This document shows positions 25,629-35,206 of a DNA stretch of 53,784 nucleotides, piece by piece. Within the stretch, counting starts at the first letter, position 1. Each line of letters starts with the position of its first letter. The DNA comes from Clostridiales bacterium (lineage in GTDB: Bacteria > Bacillota > Clostridia > Christensenellales > Borkfalkiaceae). The stretch is from positions 1 through 53,784 of the forward strand of contig SVHT01000010.1 in the NCBI GenBank assembly GCA_015055615.1. The letters run 5' to 3'. The notes below the pieces were generated by a model. That model worked only from the letters and a program-made list of their open reading frames with translations. It was not told the origin of the DNA and searched no databases. The position numbers and the translations under genes were made by a program.

Positions 25629-28600
25629 TTATGCCTCTACCGTTACGGTGTATTCTACGATTCTTTGGTTGCCCGCCGCATCGTATACAACGTTAACGAA
25701 CGTGTACTTGCCTACGTTATTAAACGTGAAGCTGTATTTGTAATACGCAATCTTACCATTCGTTACAACGAAATCCTGTCCGAACGTAATCGCGTCGCCG
25801 TGAGGGTTGAATACGTATCTAAACACTTTCATTTCTTCCACCGACGAAGAGTCGTCCGAAATAGTAATTTCGGGAAGTACTACCGTATCGCCAAGCTTTG
25901 CCGTAGCGGACCAAGTACCCGTAATTGCCGCCTGAGGCAATCTCTGGTCAAACACGTTGATTGCGTAGCTCAAAGTACCCATTTTGTTGCCGAAGTCCGT
26001 AGCCGAATATTCAACCTTGTACTGACCGTAGCTCGTCAATTTAATATAGTAGTAGCGATCAGCAGGTACGTTTTCCATTGCAAGACCGTCTACGTCCTTG
26101 ATAATTTCGCCGTCCGGCGTTCTAATCGTTACGACTGCGGTAACGCTTGCGTCCACCGTATCGCTCGCGATTGCGGGCGCAACCGTATACGTACTGTTAA
26201 GCGTATGCATACCGCCGTATTCGTCGCTAACACCGATTCTGGGTTGCGTCGAATCCAAAGAGTTGGTATTGATAATTTGGTTGTCAATCTGTTTTACGTA
26301 ATAGCCCGAGTCCGCCGCTGCGTTCGTTGCTTCCACGCTGATATATACCTTACCGGAAGGGAATCCATTGAACGCGTTGCCATTATCGTCCGTCGTTACG
26401 CCAACCGCTAAGCTATCTACGTAGAATTTGCCTCTCTTAAAGCTAAACGCAAACGTATCCAAATCGAAACCGTTCGAGTCTTTACCAAGGTTAAAGCCCT
26501 TCGTAAGCTCACGGTTCAAGTCACCAAAGTTTACTCTCGCAAAGCCGTTTGCCTGATTTTCGATATTCATCGTTACGGCAATATTTTCATTTGCGTAGTC
26601 GGTAAAGGTAACCTTCAACGCGTCAAACTTACTGTTGCCCTGAATACCTTTGATGGTAACCGAAGAACCTTCCGCCGCTACTGCGTTTACGAATTCCCAG
26701 TTAAACGCGCCGTCTTCTTGCGCGAGGACTTTCATACCGTTCGATCTCAAAACTTCTGCCGAGAAATTTTCACCGACAAACATTTTAACGACGTCTATCA
26801 TCTTTCTGCCGTTCGCGTCCGTAACGGGCGTTACCACGGGAATCACTTTCTTGTATTCCGCGTCGCCCGACTTGAACGTCAAGGTAATAGATTCTTGACC
26901 TTCCGTTACGACAGGCGTAAACGCATCTCCTGCTTTATAGGTTACGTCGCCGTTTGCGTCACTCAAAACCATATCCGCAATTTTTTCTACTTTCGTACCG
27001 CTGGAATAGTCGTACGCCTTTACCGTAGGAACGTAGTACACAATATTCGAGATGATATATTTGGGAAGAAGAACTTCGTCAACGAATACGGGTTTCGTAC
27101 CCAACGAAATTTCCACCGTGTAGGAATCGGTCACCTTGACGCCTGCGAAATCTTTCGCTTCGTAGCTTACCGTCCAAGTACCGGTTTCTTCGGGAATGAA
27201 GTATCCGTTCGTTACGTCCAAAACGGTATCTCCGCAAGTAGCCGTAATTTTTACGTCTGCCTCGCTGCTGCCGCCCGTTACTTCATAGGAGGCAACCGCA
27301 ATCTTTTCACCGCATGCACCGCTGGTCGTTTCCTTTTCGCCAAGCGTGATTGTCAAGGGATTTTCCAAGCTCTTTACAGCGTTAATCCAATACAGTTTTT
27401 CCACGACGTTTCCCATAGCGTCCGTCGCTTTGTAAACGATGGTGTATTTACCCGCTCTGTCTACCTTAAACGTATTGTCTTTCTTAATGGAGCATTGTTC
27501 TCTGCCCGTTTCACTGCTATAATTGAAATATACCTTCGTATCTACTTTCAAGTTGCCCGAATAATTGTCGAACGCACTCGCAACAGGCACGGGATAATTA
27601 CCGCCTATTACTGCGGTAGGAATCATATTGTAAGCGCCGTTTTCATATTTAACGTATTTTTCGTCTACGTCTACCGAAATCTCAGGCGCTTCCGTTTCCA
27701 CGAACACGTTCTCCTCCGAAAAGTCGTAACCGAACACCTTAGAAATACAGAAACCCGCCGATTCGCCTGCGCACTCCTGCGCTTCTACGGTCATAAATAC
27801 CTTGTTGCTAGGGAAACCGTACCAAAGGGGTTCTTCTTCGTAGTACGTTCCGTTATCGTGATCTGCAATCCAAGTTTGGTTAATAGACGTCTTCACGTCG
27901 TTTATATCGTACGAAATCGTGAACGCGCATGCATCTGGCGAAGCGTCTTCCCAAGCACAACCGCCCGGATATTGACTGCCATACCAACCTATCTGCGAAT
28001 AGAAAGACGCATTCTGCGCGTGTCTACCGCGAATACCGTCGGGGTTGTCGGTTGCAAAACGGTTAGCGTTCGGGTCCCAACCACCGAGCGTTTGACCAGG
28101 GCCTGCGCTCGTCCAATAGCTTGCAAATCTTTGGTTGTTGGTCGAACTTCTGTTCCCGCGGATTGTCAACTTCTGCGTGGGATCGGTAACGTCCGTCAAC
28201 GTAATGACGAATTTATCGAATTCGTACATACCCGCTACAGGAGGATTGATAAACCCACTAAGCAACGCATCCTTCGCCTCAAGCGTACTCAAGTCAATGA
28301 TTCTGTTAAAGGACAATACGTCGTTTTTCGCAAGTCTTACCACCAAAGCGTTCGTCGAACCGACTTTGCCGTATTCAACCGTACTGTTGGGATTACCAAC
28401 GCTCCACAGCTTATCTTGTACCAAGAATTCCACTTCCTTGGTATAGCCCTGCGCCTCGTAAATCAAGGTATACTGTCCAGGTTGCGTCAAGGCAAAATCT
28501 CCACTCTCCACCATAGAAACCGCACCGTTGGGATATTTCATCTTGATGCTAGCGTCATACGTGTTACCGCCAATCGCAATCGACGCGTCGGGAATCGTCA

Positions 28601-28760
28601 ACGTATCATTACGCAGATATTCTTCCTGCAAGGTGATGTTTTCCCACGTCGGGATATCGTCTGCTTTACCAGACCATATCGCGCCCATAACGGGGGCCGT
28701 AATCGCGCCCATCGCCGCAACACACATGGAGGTGATAAGAATTTTCTTCATTCTCTTCAT
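25629..28760 (-). CDS. Large exported multi-domain beta-sandwich protein
   Basis: 1043 residues with an N-terminal signal peptide (MKRMKKILITSMCVAAMGAI) that lacks a lipobox, so it is secreted or retained by unknown means. It is built of immunoglobulin- or cadherin-like beta domains, with repeated phrases such as AGKYTIVYKATDAMGN and VGKYTFVNVVYDAAGN. A larger module occurs twice, marked by GFPSNKVFMTVEA (about 330) and GFPSGKVYISVEA (about 820). It is probably a carbohydrate-binding scaffold working with the ABC transporter. I start at 28760, downstream of AAGGAG; the frame extends 16 codons further without a ribosome site. Confidence 0.68.
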   Translation of the reverse strand: MKRMKKILITSMCVAAMGAITAPVMGAIWSGKADDIPTWENITLQEEYLRNDTLTIPDASIAIGGNTYDASIKMKYPNGAVSMVESGDFALTQPGQYTLIYEAQGYTKEVEFLVQDKLWSVGNPNSTVEYGKVGSTNALVVRLAKNDVLSFNRIIDLSTLEAKDALLSGFINPPVAGMYEFDKFVITLTDVTDPTQKLTIRGNRSSTNNQRFASYWTSAGPGQTLGGWDPNANRFATDNPDGIRGRHAQNASFYSQIGWYGSQYPGGCAWEDASPDACAFTISYDINDVKTSINQTWIADHDNGTYYEEEPLWYGFPSNKVFMTVEAQECAGESAGFCISKVFGYDFSEENVFVETEAPEISVDVDEKYVKYENGAYNMIPTAVIGGNYPVPVASAFDNYSGNLKVDTKVYFNYSSETGREQCSIKKDNTFKVDRAGKYTIVYKATDAMGNVVEKLYWINAVKSLENPLTITLGEKETTSGACGEKIAVASYEVTGGSSEADVKITATCGDTVLDVTNGYFIPEETGTWTVSYEAKDFAGVKVTDSYTVEISLGTKPVFVDEVLLPKYIISNIVYYVPTVKAYDYSSGTKVEKIADMVLSDANGDVTYKAGDAFTPVVTEGQESITLTFKSGDAEYKKVIPVVTPVTDANGRKMIDVVKMFVGENFSAEVLRSNGMKVLAQEDGAFNWEFVNAVAAEGSSVTIKGIQGNSKFDALKVTFTDYANENIAVTMNIENQANGFARVNFGDLNRELTKGFNLGKDSNGFDLDTFAFSFKRGKFYVDSLAVGVTTDDNGNAFNGFPSGKVYISVEATNAAADSGYYVKQIDNQIINTNSLDSTQPRIGVSDEYGGMHTLNSTYTVAPAIASDTVDASVTAVVTIRTPDGEIIKDVDGLAMENVPADRYYYIKLTSYGQYKVEYSATDFGNKMGTLSYAINVFDQRLPQAAITGTWSATAKLGDTVVLPEITISDDSSSVEEMKVFRYVFNPHGDAITFGQDFVVTNGKIAYYKYSFTFNNVGKYTFVNVVYDAAGNQRIVEYTVTVEA

Positions 28761-28838
28761 CTTATTTTTCTCCTTACTATATTTATTAACTAATATTTGG
28801 CTTGTCAATTCATATTTGGCTTTTTGGTTATCAGCATC

Positions 28839-28865
28839 ATACCGTAGCTGTTTGCGCTACGGTAT
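28839..28865. other. Strong hairpin between permease and exported-protein genes
   Basis: The stem ATACCGTAGC / GCTACGGTAT has a 7-nt loop. The T-run is on the plus-strand side, which is not transcribed here, so on the minus strand this looks like a processing or stability hairpin inside the operon. Confidence 0.6.
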
Positions 28866-28877
28866 AGCTGCTTTTTT

Positions 28878-29972
28878 TTAACCTTTGATACCGCCCATCG
28901 TAAGATTCCCGAGCAATCGTTTTTGGAATATTGCAAACAGGATACATACGGGCGCCGCCGTAAGTACTGCCGCCGCCATTCTCGACGGGGTAAACGTCAT
29001 ATCGAAAATACCCAACTTCGTAGACGGACCGCCGCCAGCGACACTCATAAGCTGGTTCAAGCCCATTGCAACCGTAGGGTAGCTAGGCGTATACAGCATC
29101 GGCGCTTGGTATTCGTTCCAGAATGCGATAAAGCGAATCAGGAATACGGTCATAAACGTATTTTTGATAAGTGGCATCGCAATCTTGAAGAAGATTTGGA
29201 AGTTGTTTGCGCCATCCATTTTCGCCGCTTCCGAGAAGGAAGTAGGCAACGCCTTGCAGATATCGTAGAACATGAGGAAATACAGCCCCAAGAAGTTCGC
29301 TCTCATTATCCACAAACAGTAGACGGTGTCAAAAATATGCAGATTGACCGCCATTTCAATTTCCGAAGGCTGACTGCCGACGATGGGAATCATCATGACG
29401 ATGATAACCGTGGTGTGCATAATGCGCGAGAACTTATAAGGGAAACGCGCACACGCATACGCCGCAATACAAGGCACGAACGTCGCCGCAAAGCCACAAC
29501 CGCCCGCATACAGAATACTGTTCAAATACAAACGCCCTAAGCGAACAACGTTGTCGTTCGTAACTGCGTACGAGAACACTCTAAACGCGTACTTATAGGT
29601 GTAGAAGGGTATCCATGCCCCCATTTCGCTCTGTATCGATTGGTATTGTCCAAGTCTTGCCTGGAATTCAGGCACCTGCTGTTCGGGTGCGTTTGCCAAA
29701 CCAAGACTAGCTTTTACACCCAAAAGCTTGTAGGTATCGACGTCTTTTGTCGTGTTTACAATAAGCATTTTGAGGTAGTCGTCATACTTTTCATAGCTAC
29801 TGAACAAGCGCGAAGGTTCCCATCTCAAAAAGTCGTTGTTTACCTTCATCGACGCGCAAATACCCCAAATCAATAAATAGAAGAAGGATATACAGTACAG
29901 CACCAAGACAACCAACAAAATGATTGTAAGCGGGGAAAACTTTTCTTTCTTTTCTTTCATTTTAATAGCCAT
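28878..29972 (-). CDS. ABC sugar transporter permease, MalG type (CUT1)
   Basis: 364 residues with six predicted membrane helices. The first is at about residues 18-40, and a long extracytoplasmic insertion follows it before the transport core. The EAA loop that docks the ATPase is visible as EAAKMDGANNFQIFFKIAMPL. It is paired with the MalF-type permease upstream and the solute-binding lipoprotein. No ATPase gene occurs in the window, so a shared MsmX-like ATPase is expected. The start at 29972 follows a GGGGGG-rich ribosome site; an earlier in-frame start lies within the upstream gene. Confidence 0.9.
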   Translation of the reverse strand: MAIKMKEKKEKFSPLTIILLVVLVLYCISFFYLLIWGICASMKVNNDFLRWEPSRLFSSYEKYDDYLKMLIVNTTKDVDTYKLLGVKASLGLANAPEQQVPEFQARLGQYQSIQSEMGAWIPFYTYKYAFRVFSYAVTNDNVVRLGRLYLNSILYAGGCGFAATFVPCIAAYACARFPYKFSRIMHTTVIIVMMIPIVGSQPSEIEMAVNLHIFDTVYCLWIMRANFLGLYFLMFYDICKALPTSFSEAAKMDGANNFQIFFKIAMPLIKNTFMTVFLIRFIAFWNEYQAPMLYTPSYPTVAMGLNQLMSVAGGGPSTKLGIFDMTFTPSRMAAAVLTAAPVCILFAIFQKRLLGNLTMGGIKG

Positions 29973-29985
29973 TTCTTCCCCCCTC

Positions 29986-30912
29986 TTACTCTTCGCTCGG
30001 TCCAAATTTTTCCAATGCCCAACGAATCGTAAGCGCAAACGGAATGGTAATGAACGTCAAGACAACACCCAACGCGGCATAACGGAAAAGTTCCGGTCTG
30101 TCCGTAGGATCTACTGCGCCTGCAACCAAACTTTTTACGTTTACGAAGAAATAGTACCCGATGCTCTTAACCGTGTGGTTTGCGTCGTGCGGGAACAATT
30201 CGTACGCGCCGTATTGGTTGACAAATATCTGCGAAACACCCGTAATAAAGAACACGGAGAACGTAGAATAGGTAAGCGGTAATACGATATGCCAGAATTC
30301 TTTAAGCCCCGTCGCGCCGTCCAAATGCGCCGATTCAACAATTTCCTCGGGAATACTCGACATCTTATTGGAATACATCAATACCGTCGTACCAAACCCA
30401 ATCCACATGATGTAGAACATCAATACGGGATAAGCGGTTTGCTCCATCCGTTCAACGGATAAAATATCGCCTATTGCGGGGAAGAGCGCCGGTACGTATT
30501 CCGCGATAAACCAACGGAAAATCAATGCGATAACCACGCCCGAAATAATTTGTGGCAAGAAAAGGATAACGCGGAACGCGCCCCAGCCGAACAGCTTTTT
30601 GTAAATGTAGTACGCAAAAAGCAAACCAAGCGGCACGGTGATAATCGTCGTAAGCGCGAAAGATTTCAAGGAAACCATCAGGTATTTACCAAATTCACCC
30701 GCCCCAATAAAATCTTTAAACACCCATTTGTATTGGTCCAAAGAGAACAGTTTCCCTTGATTCGATTTGAACGACATTAAAATCGAGTTAAAGTTTACGC
30801 CGATATAAAAGACCGCAAACTGCAACACGGGCCATGCCAAAAAGACGCAATAAAAGATCATATCACCTTTATTAATCTTCGGTTTTACTTTTTTCAGTTT
30901 TATTTCGTCCAT
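29986..30912 (-). CDS. ABC sugar transporter permease, MalF/UgpA type (CUT1)
   Basis: 308 residues with six membrane helices and the EAA loop ESAHLDGATGLKEFWHIVLPL. It forms the translocation channel with the MalG-type protein encoded 13 nt downstream. An AAAGGA ribosome site precedes the ATG. A strong hairpin separates it from the binding-protein gene, consistent with lower expression of the permeases. Confidence 0.9.
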   Translation of the reverse strand: MDEIKLKKVKPKINKGDMIFYCVFLAWPVLQFAVFYIGVNFNSILMSFKSNQGKLFSLDQYKWVFKDFIGAGEFGKYLMVSLKSFALTTIITVPLGLLFAYYIYKKLFGWGAFRVILFLPQIISGVVIALIFRWFIAEYVPALFPAIGDILSVERMEQTAYPVLMFYIMWIGFGTTVLMYSNKMSSIPEEIVESAHLDGATGLKEFWHIVLPLTYSTFSVFFITGVSQIFVNQYGAYELFPHDANHTVKSIGYYFFVNVKSLVAGAVDPTDRPELFRYAALGVVLTFITIPFALTIRWALEKFGPSEE

Positions 30913-30927
30913 ATTTCTTTCCTTTCA

Positions 30928-30957
30928 ACGTATCTCCGCCATGCGACGGAGATACGT
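30928..30957. other. Hairpin between binding-protein and permease genes
   Basis: The perfect 11-bp stem ACGTATCTCCG / CGGAGATACGT has an 8-nt loop. Such structures commonly protect the 3' end of solute-binding-protein mRNA. Confidence 0.7.
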
Positions 30958-31000
30958 CGTTATTTTTTATTGAAGATAGTTACGTTGCGCGCGTCTAAGA

Positions 31001-32794
31001 TTAGAATATTATGTATCTATCCCAAAGGTCTTTCTGGTTCGCAATCATACCGTTGAAGTACTTCGTTGCGCTAACGCCCTTCTTGAATTCGTCTACGCAA
31101 ACTTGTACCGTCTTACCGTCGTAAACAGCGTCGTAGAGAGTCTTGTAGTCAACGAATCTGGTTTCGTTCTTCTGATAGAAATCGTTTTCAGCGAAGGTGC
31201 AAACGATGTCTGCTTTTTCCTGCATATCCATGAGCGATCTGCCGTATGCGGACATTTTTGCCTTCTGCGAGTTCGTCATCTTGTACTGAACGGCTTTCGT
31301 CGTATCGGTAATGATAGAGAAGTCTGCAAGGGATTCGTCTGTGTATGCAAACTGAATAAAATCTTTTGCAATCGCGTATACGTCGTCGGATACTTGCTTA
31401 CCAATGAAGCAAAGCGAGTTGTGCGTATCCGTCAAGGTGTAACCCTTGCCACCAGCCTGAATGCTAGCCGCTCTTTCCGCAGCCGCTTCATCGTCGATAC
31501 AAGGCAAAGGCATCCAACGGAAGTTATCCTTAGGGTTCGTTACGCCGCCACCCTGTTTCAAGGAATCAAAGGACTCCTTCGATTCCATTTCCCACCAGCA
31601 ACCTTCGATAAGCATCGAAGCACGTTCACTCGTGTTGTCAACACCCATTACGAAATCTCTCTGCGCGTCCGTCTGTTCGTTGGTCTGCGAGAAAGAGGTT
31701 TCGGTATACCAGTTGTTGTCAACGATCGTTTCCAAGAAATCAAGCGCGTAATATTTACCACGCTGTTTTGCCAATTCGCTACCGTTAGCAGGCGTAATTG
31801 CAAGGTCTTCCAAAGGCGTTTCCGTTACGTTGCCTTCCGCGTCCTCGGTAACCGCAACCAAATTGGTCGCCGTACCGTCGTAGGTGTAGTTGAGCGATAT
31901 CTGCTGCAAACCTTCGTTGTTTGCGCTCAACGCCATCAAGAACCAGCTCAAATAACCGTGTCTGTGCTTACCGGACCAAGTAATGGGCTTGTTGCTACCT
32001 GCAATATATTCGCAAAGCGCATAGAATTCCGCATACGTCGTAGGCAAACCGTCGTCGTCCGTGAACTCAATACCGTCGGGACCGGGCGTACGGGGTTCGT
32101 CAAGGTTGCTTACAAAGCACCATGCAGGTTCCGTTTCCAATTTGTCTTTGTCGTAATCCTTTTTAAGATAGCACCAGTTGGAGTCGAACATCTGCTTGTT
32201 ATAAACGATACCTACGTAGCCTGCATAGTGAGGAACACCGTAATATTTACCGTCTCTTTCGTAATACGCTTTTTGTTCTTCCGACATTTTGCTTTCGAGC
32301 GTCTTACCGGGTTCATAGGGGTTTTCACTAGTCAATACGTCCGTCATATCGTGGAAGAGATCCCCTCTTGCAACGTACTGGTTGTAGTAAACCTGTTCCT
32401 GGAACCATACGTCGTACTGTTCGCCCGTACCAATCATAGACTCCAAAATGTGTTTTGCGTAGGTCTTATTAATGTGAATACCGTCGTACTTGATACCGTT
32501 TACCCAAATTTCATCGCCTGCGCGTTCTTTCTTATAACGCGTAATCAGGGATTCCATCCAGTCCGTACCGTAACCGCCGCTGAAGCTGTATACGTTCAAC
32601 GTGAAGGGGTTTACGGGAACGTAATCGGAATTATCATCCCCACCTTCATCAGGAGTGGATACGGAAGAAGAGCTCCCCTGTCCGCTACTGTTCGGAAGGC
32701 TGGGCACACCGCCGCCTCCGCCACCGCACGCTACCGCGCCAAACGTCATCATGAGCGCCATTGTGCTAACCAACAATTTTTTGATTTTTTTCAT
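31001..32794 (-). CDS. ABC transporter extracellular solute-binding lipoprotein (family 1, sugar)
   Basis: 597 residues with lipobox GAVAC (C23) followed by a glycine run and a Ser-rich linker. The mature part is a family 1 (CUT1) binding protein: a first lobe starting FTLNVYSFSGGYG, and a hinge and pocket rich in Trp and Tyr (WFQEQVYYN, WYTETSFSQ). It is longer than common maltose-type proteins, which is typical of binders of longer oligosaccharides (FusA/NPP1-like). It delivers the glycan to the two permeases downstream. GAGGAA precedes the ATG. The ligand is not determined. Confidence 0.88.
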   Translation of the reverse strand: MKKIKKLLVSTMALMMTFGAVACGGGGGGVPSLPNSSGQGSSSSVSTPDEGGDDNSDYVPVNPFTLNVYSFSGGYGTDWMESLITRYKKERAGDEIWVNGIKYDGIHINKTYAKHILESMIGTGEQYDVWFQEQVYYNQYVARGDLFHDMTDVLTSENPYEPGKTLESKMSEEQKAYYERDGKYYGVPHYAGYVGIVYNKQMFDSNWCYLKKDYDKDKLETEPAWCFVSNLDEPRTPGPDGIEFTDDDGLPTTYAEFYALCEYIAGSNKPITWSGKHRHGYLSWFLMALSANNEGLQQISLNYTYDGTATNLVAVTEDAEGNVTETPLEDLAITPANGSELAKQRGKYYALDFLETIVDNNWYTETSFSQTNEQTDAQRDFVMGVDNTSERASMLIEGCWWEMESKESFDSLKQGGGVTNPKDNFRWMPLPCIDDEAAAERAASIQAGGKGYTLTDTHNSLCFIGKQVSDDVYAIAKDFIQFAYTDESLADFSIITDTTKAVQYKMTNSQKAKMSAYGRSLMDMQEKADIVCTFAENDFYQKNETRFVDYKTLYDAVYDGKTVQVCVDEFKKGVSATKYFNGMIANQKDLWDRYIIF

Positions 32795-32853
32795 AGCATT
32801 TTTCCTCGTATAATATATTTTTGTTTTTTTTATTTCTCTGTTAAATATTCTTT

Positions 32854-32892
32854 TGTTTGTTGTCTATGGACAACAAACAGCCCCATGGGGCT
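32854..32892. other. Double palindrome upstream of the binding-protein gene
   Basis: TGTTTGTTGTC-TATG-GACAACAAACA (32854-32879) adjoins the perfect palindrome AGCCCCATGGGGCT (32879-32892). They fill the 141-nt gap between the DUF4434 gene and the binding-protein gene. They may act as an RNA processing signal, attenuator or operator. Confidence 0.6.
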
Positions 32893-32935
32893 ACGCTTTT
32901 ACGTCGGGCAACCGCCCTACCGTTCTGCTCTTTCG

Positions 32936-33844
32936 TTATTTTTTATTTTCGTAATAGTTACGATATAATCTGTTCAAATTATGCGCCGAAGGGAAAATCG
33001 ATTGTGGACTCAAAAAATGCGAAAACTCAAAGGTGATACATTTTTCTACGTATTGCTGTGCAATCTGTATCTTTCTGCGAAGAACGTCGAAGGGTATCGG
33101 GAAGAACATCGAGCGCACGTCTCTTTCAAACGTTTCTACGTTTGCCCAAAGACTGATTTTATGGTCGTCCGTCACCCGCTTAATCGCTTTTAAGTAATCG
33201 CCGTAATCACACAATCTCGTCGTGCCGTCTTGGAACGCGCAAATATCGATTTCTTTACCGCAGTCTTTCCAAATATTGTTCCACACGTCCGCCGTCAATT
33301 CGGGAGACATCGGATCGGGATGGAAGTTTTTCCCCCTGAAAAAAGGACTGATGAACACTTTCTTGTCCGGCGTTCTATCCTTGCACATTTTTGCAAGCCC
33401 GCCCATCGTTTCCTTGATGTTGAAAATGTTGCTCCCCGTTTCGTGGGGGATATACCAACCTTTGAATGCGGGCATATCCTTGTAGCGTTCCAAAACCTCA
33501 TCCATGTAGATTTTGTTCTGTTTCAGCTCGTATAGATAATCACCGCTGTTCCACGTCAGGTCTTTTATGTACATGCCTAGGAACACCTGCATATCCCGTT
33601 TTGCAGCCTCTTCCATAATGAACCCTGCAAAATCTTCGTCCTCTTCTTTCAACGTCGGGAAAATTTTCGACGGATAAATACATTTGTCGTAGAACACGCC
33701 ACGCATAATGATTACCGTGTCTATTCCCACCGCCTTCATGTGGTCGAGATCCGCAGCCCATTGCTCGTTCGTCCAGTTGGACGCGGGAATATCGTACGTA
33801 ATCTCGTCGATGAACGTGCCCGTTATCGGGTATCTTACTGTCAT
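32936..33844 (-). CDS. DUF4434 TIM-barrel protein, putative glycoside hydrolase
   Basis: 302 residues matching DUF4434 (PF14488), a TIM-barrel family placed near clan GH-A. It opens with PITGTFIDEITYDIPASNW, then has IMRGVFYDK, the acidic position in GWYIPHETGSN and late CAFQDGT and SLWANVETFE segments that could supply catalytic carboxylates. There is no signal peptide, so it would act inside the cell. It is the first gene of the transporter operon, driven by an operator-bearing promoter at 34054-34118. The ATG at 33844 is preferred over a TTG three codons upstream; AGGAG lies in front of both. Confidence 0.78.
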   Translation of the reverse strand: MTVRYPITGTFIDEITYDIPASNWTNEQWAADLDHMKAVGIDTVIIMRGVFYDKCIYPSKIFPTLKEEDEDFAGFIMEEAAKRDMQVFLGMYIKDLTWNSGDYLYELKQNKIYMDEVLERYKDMPAFKGWYIPHETGSNIFNIKETMGGLAKMCKDRTPDKKVFISPFFRGKNFHPDPMSPELTADVWNNIWKDCGKEIDICAFQDGTTRLCDYGDYLKAIKRVTDDHKISLWANVETFERDVRSMFFPIPFDVLRRKIQIAQQYVEKCITFEFSHFLSPQSIFPSAHNLNRLYRNYYENKK

Positions 33845-34053
33845 TTCTCTCAAATACTCCTATCTTTACGGTTTTTTATCGCCCTAACTTTTAGCGCTTG
33901 CGCCCTAAAAATCCGCTTTAACAATCTTTCTATTTGTCTCTTTCGTCTATGCGCACGGCGTCCTTTACTTGCGCGTATGCACGCATTATATAGACGACAA
34001 AATAGCGGCGTCCCACCTGCTTTCCCGTGGACGTCTTTCCGCTTGTTGGCTAT

Positions 34054-34118
34054 ATTATATCACAAAAACCTTGCCTTGTCACTACATATAAATTGCAAAA
34101 ATATGCTGTAAAATTGCA
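34054..34118 (-). promoter_or_regulatory. Promoter with AraC-type direct-repeat operator, site 2
   Basis: -10 TATAAT (34054-34059), 17-bp spacer, -35 GTGACA (34077-34082), then two exact AAATTGCA half-sites at 34090-34097 and 34111-34118 (21-bp period). The core ATATGCTG lies between them. It drives the DUF4434/ABC/surface-protein operon. The 33845-34053 stretch is an untranslated leader with nothing else I can name. Confidence 0.75.
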
Positions 34119-34217
34119 TTTTACTATGTAAAAATCAAAAATATGGGCGGGCTGGAAATTTCTGCACACCCGTCTTTTCCGTTTGCAATTTTACACATTA
34201 TTAAACAGTAAACAAAA

Positions 34218-34246
34218 AAACGACGGGCTTTTAGCTCGCCGTTTCA
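34218..34246 (-). terminator. Terminator of the murQ-murK operon
   Basis: An imperfect stem (ACGGCGAGC with GCCCGTCGT on the minus strand, one mismatch) is followed by a run of seven T. Confidence 0.65.
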
Positions 34247-34288
34247 TCGTTCTATTTCTGTTGTTTTCGCGCTTTTTTACAGCATTTT

Positions 34289-35206
34289 CTATACACGATA
34301 GCTCTCTAAAAACTTCTTCAAAAAGCCTTCGTCCATGCCACCGCGCGCCCGCTTTAACGCCCCGTATACAACGGGATATTCGGGTAATTTCAAACAAATT
34401 TTTTTCTTGGTTTCCTCGCTAAAAAGCACAGAAAGCTTTTGCACGCGCTTGTTCAAACCGCCAAACAGCGTAATTTCACACACCTGCTTACCGTACCGCC
34501 GATAAACGCCCTGTAAGAGGGTTTCCAATTCCGCAACCCGACGTCTTAAAATATTCTTTGCCACGAGATCGCCCCCGTCGTACGCCTCAAACGCAATCGG
34601 CGCAAACGACGCCACGTATGCCTTACCCTTGCTATACACCGTTTGAACAATTTCGTCTATCGACACCCCCGCCTTTTGGAGCACCAACGGCGTGATTGAC
34701 GTCTTTTCGCCCCTCCCATCCGTTTCCGAAAGCACCGCGTTCAGGACTTCGCGTCCTAAATCGTAGCCACTAAACGACGAGTCCACCATATATCCGCCAC
34801 CGCCAACCAACAGATGCTCGCCGTTTTTGCGAAGATATCCAACGCTACCCGTGCCCGTAATCACGATACACCCGTCGCCGTCGTACGCGGAATCGAGGGC
34901 AATTTGTACGTCGCTACATACGTCCACGTCGCCGACTTTATCCACCTTTTTCAGCGCGGAAATCAACTCGTCTTTGCCCCCTGAAAATTTCAAACCAGAC
35001 AAGCCCATACCCACGTCCATACGCTCGGCATCTATGGGCAAAATATCCCTCGCCAAATCGCAAAGCATGCCGACCATGTTCGATTTACCGATGTCGTTGG
35101 GGTTGGAACTGCCCACAATTTTCCGCGCGACAACACACCCGCTTTTATCCGTAACGACCGCTTCCGTTTTCGTGCCACCGCCGTCTACGCCAAGATAATA
35201 TCTCAT
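34289..35206 (-). CDS. murK: N-acetylmuramic acid/N-acetylglucosamine kinase (BadF/BadG family)
   Basis: 305 residues of the BadF/BadG/BcrA/BcrD ATPase family. The phosphate-1 motif is GVDGGGTKTEAV, the second ITGTGSVGY, and GGLNKRV lies toward the C-terminus. This family includes GlcNAc kinases and Clostridium MurK, which phosphorylates both MurNAc and GlcNAc. The gene overlaps murQ by four bases (ATGA), so the product is expected to feed MurNAc-6-phosphate to the etherase. This makes MurK the preferred reading over a GlcNAc-only kinase. Confidence 0.8.
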   Translation of the reverse strand: MRYYLGVDGGGTKTEAVVTDKSGCVVARKIVGSSNPNDIGKSNMVGMLCDLARDILPIDAERMDVGMGLSGLKFSGGKDELISALKKVDKVGDVDVCSDVQIALDSAYDGDGCIVITGTGSVGYLRKNGEHLLVGGGGYMVDSSFSGYDLGREVLNAVLSETDGRGEKTSITPLVLQKAGVSIDEIVQTVYSKGKAYVASFAPIAFEAYDGGDLVAKNILRRRVAELETLLQGVYRRYGKQVCEITLFGGLNKRVQKLSVLFSEETKKKICLKLPEYPVVYGALKRARGGMDEGFLKKFLESYRV

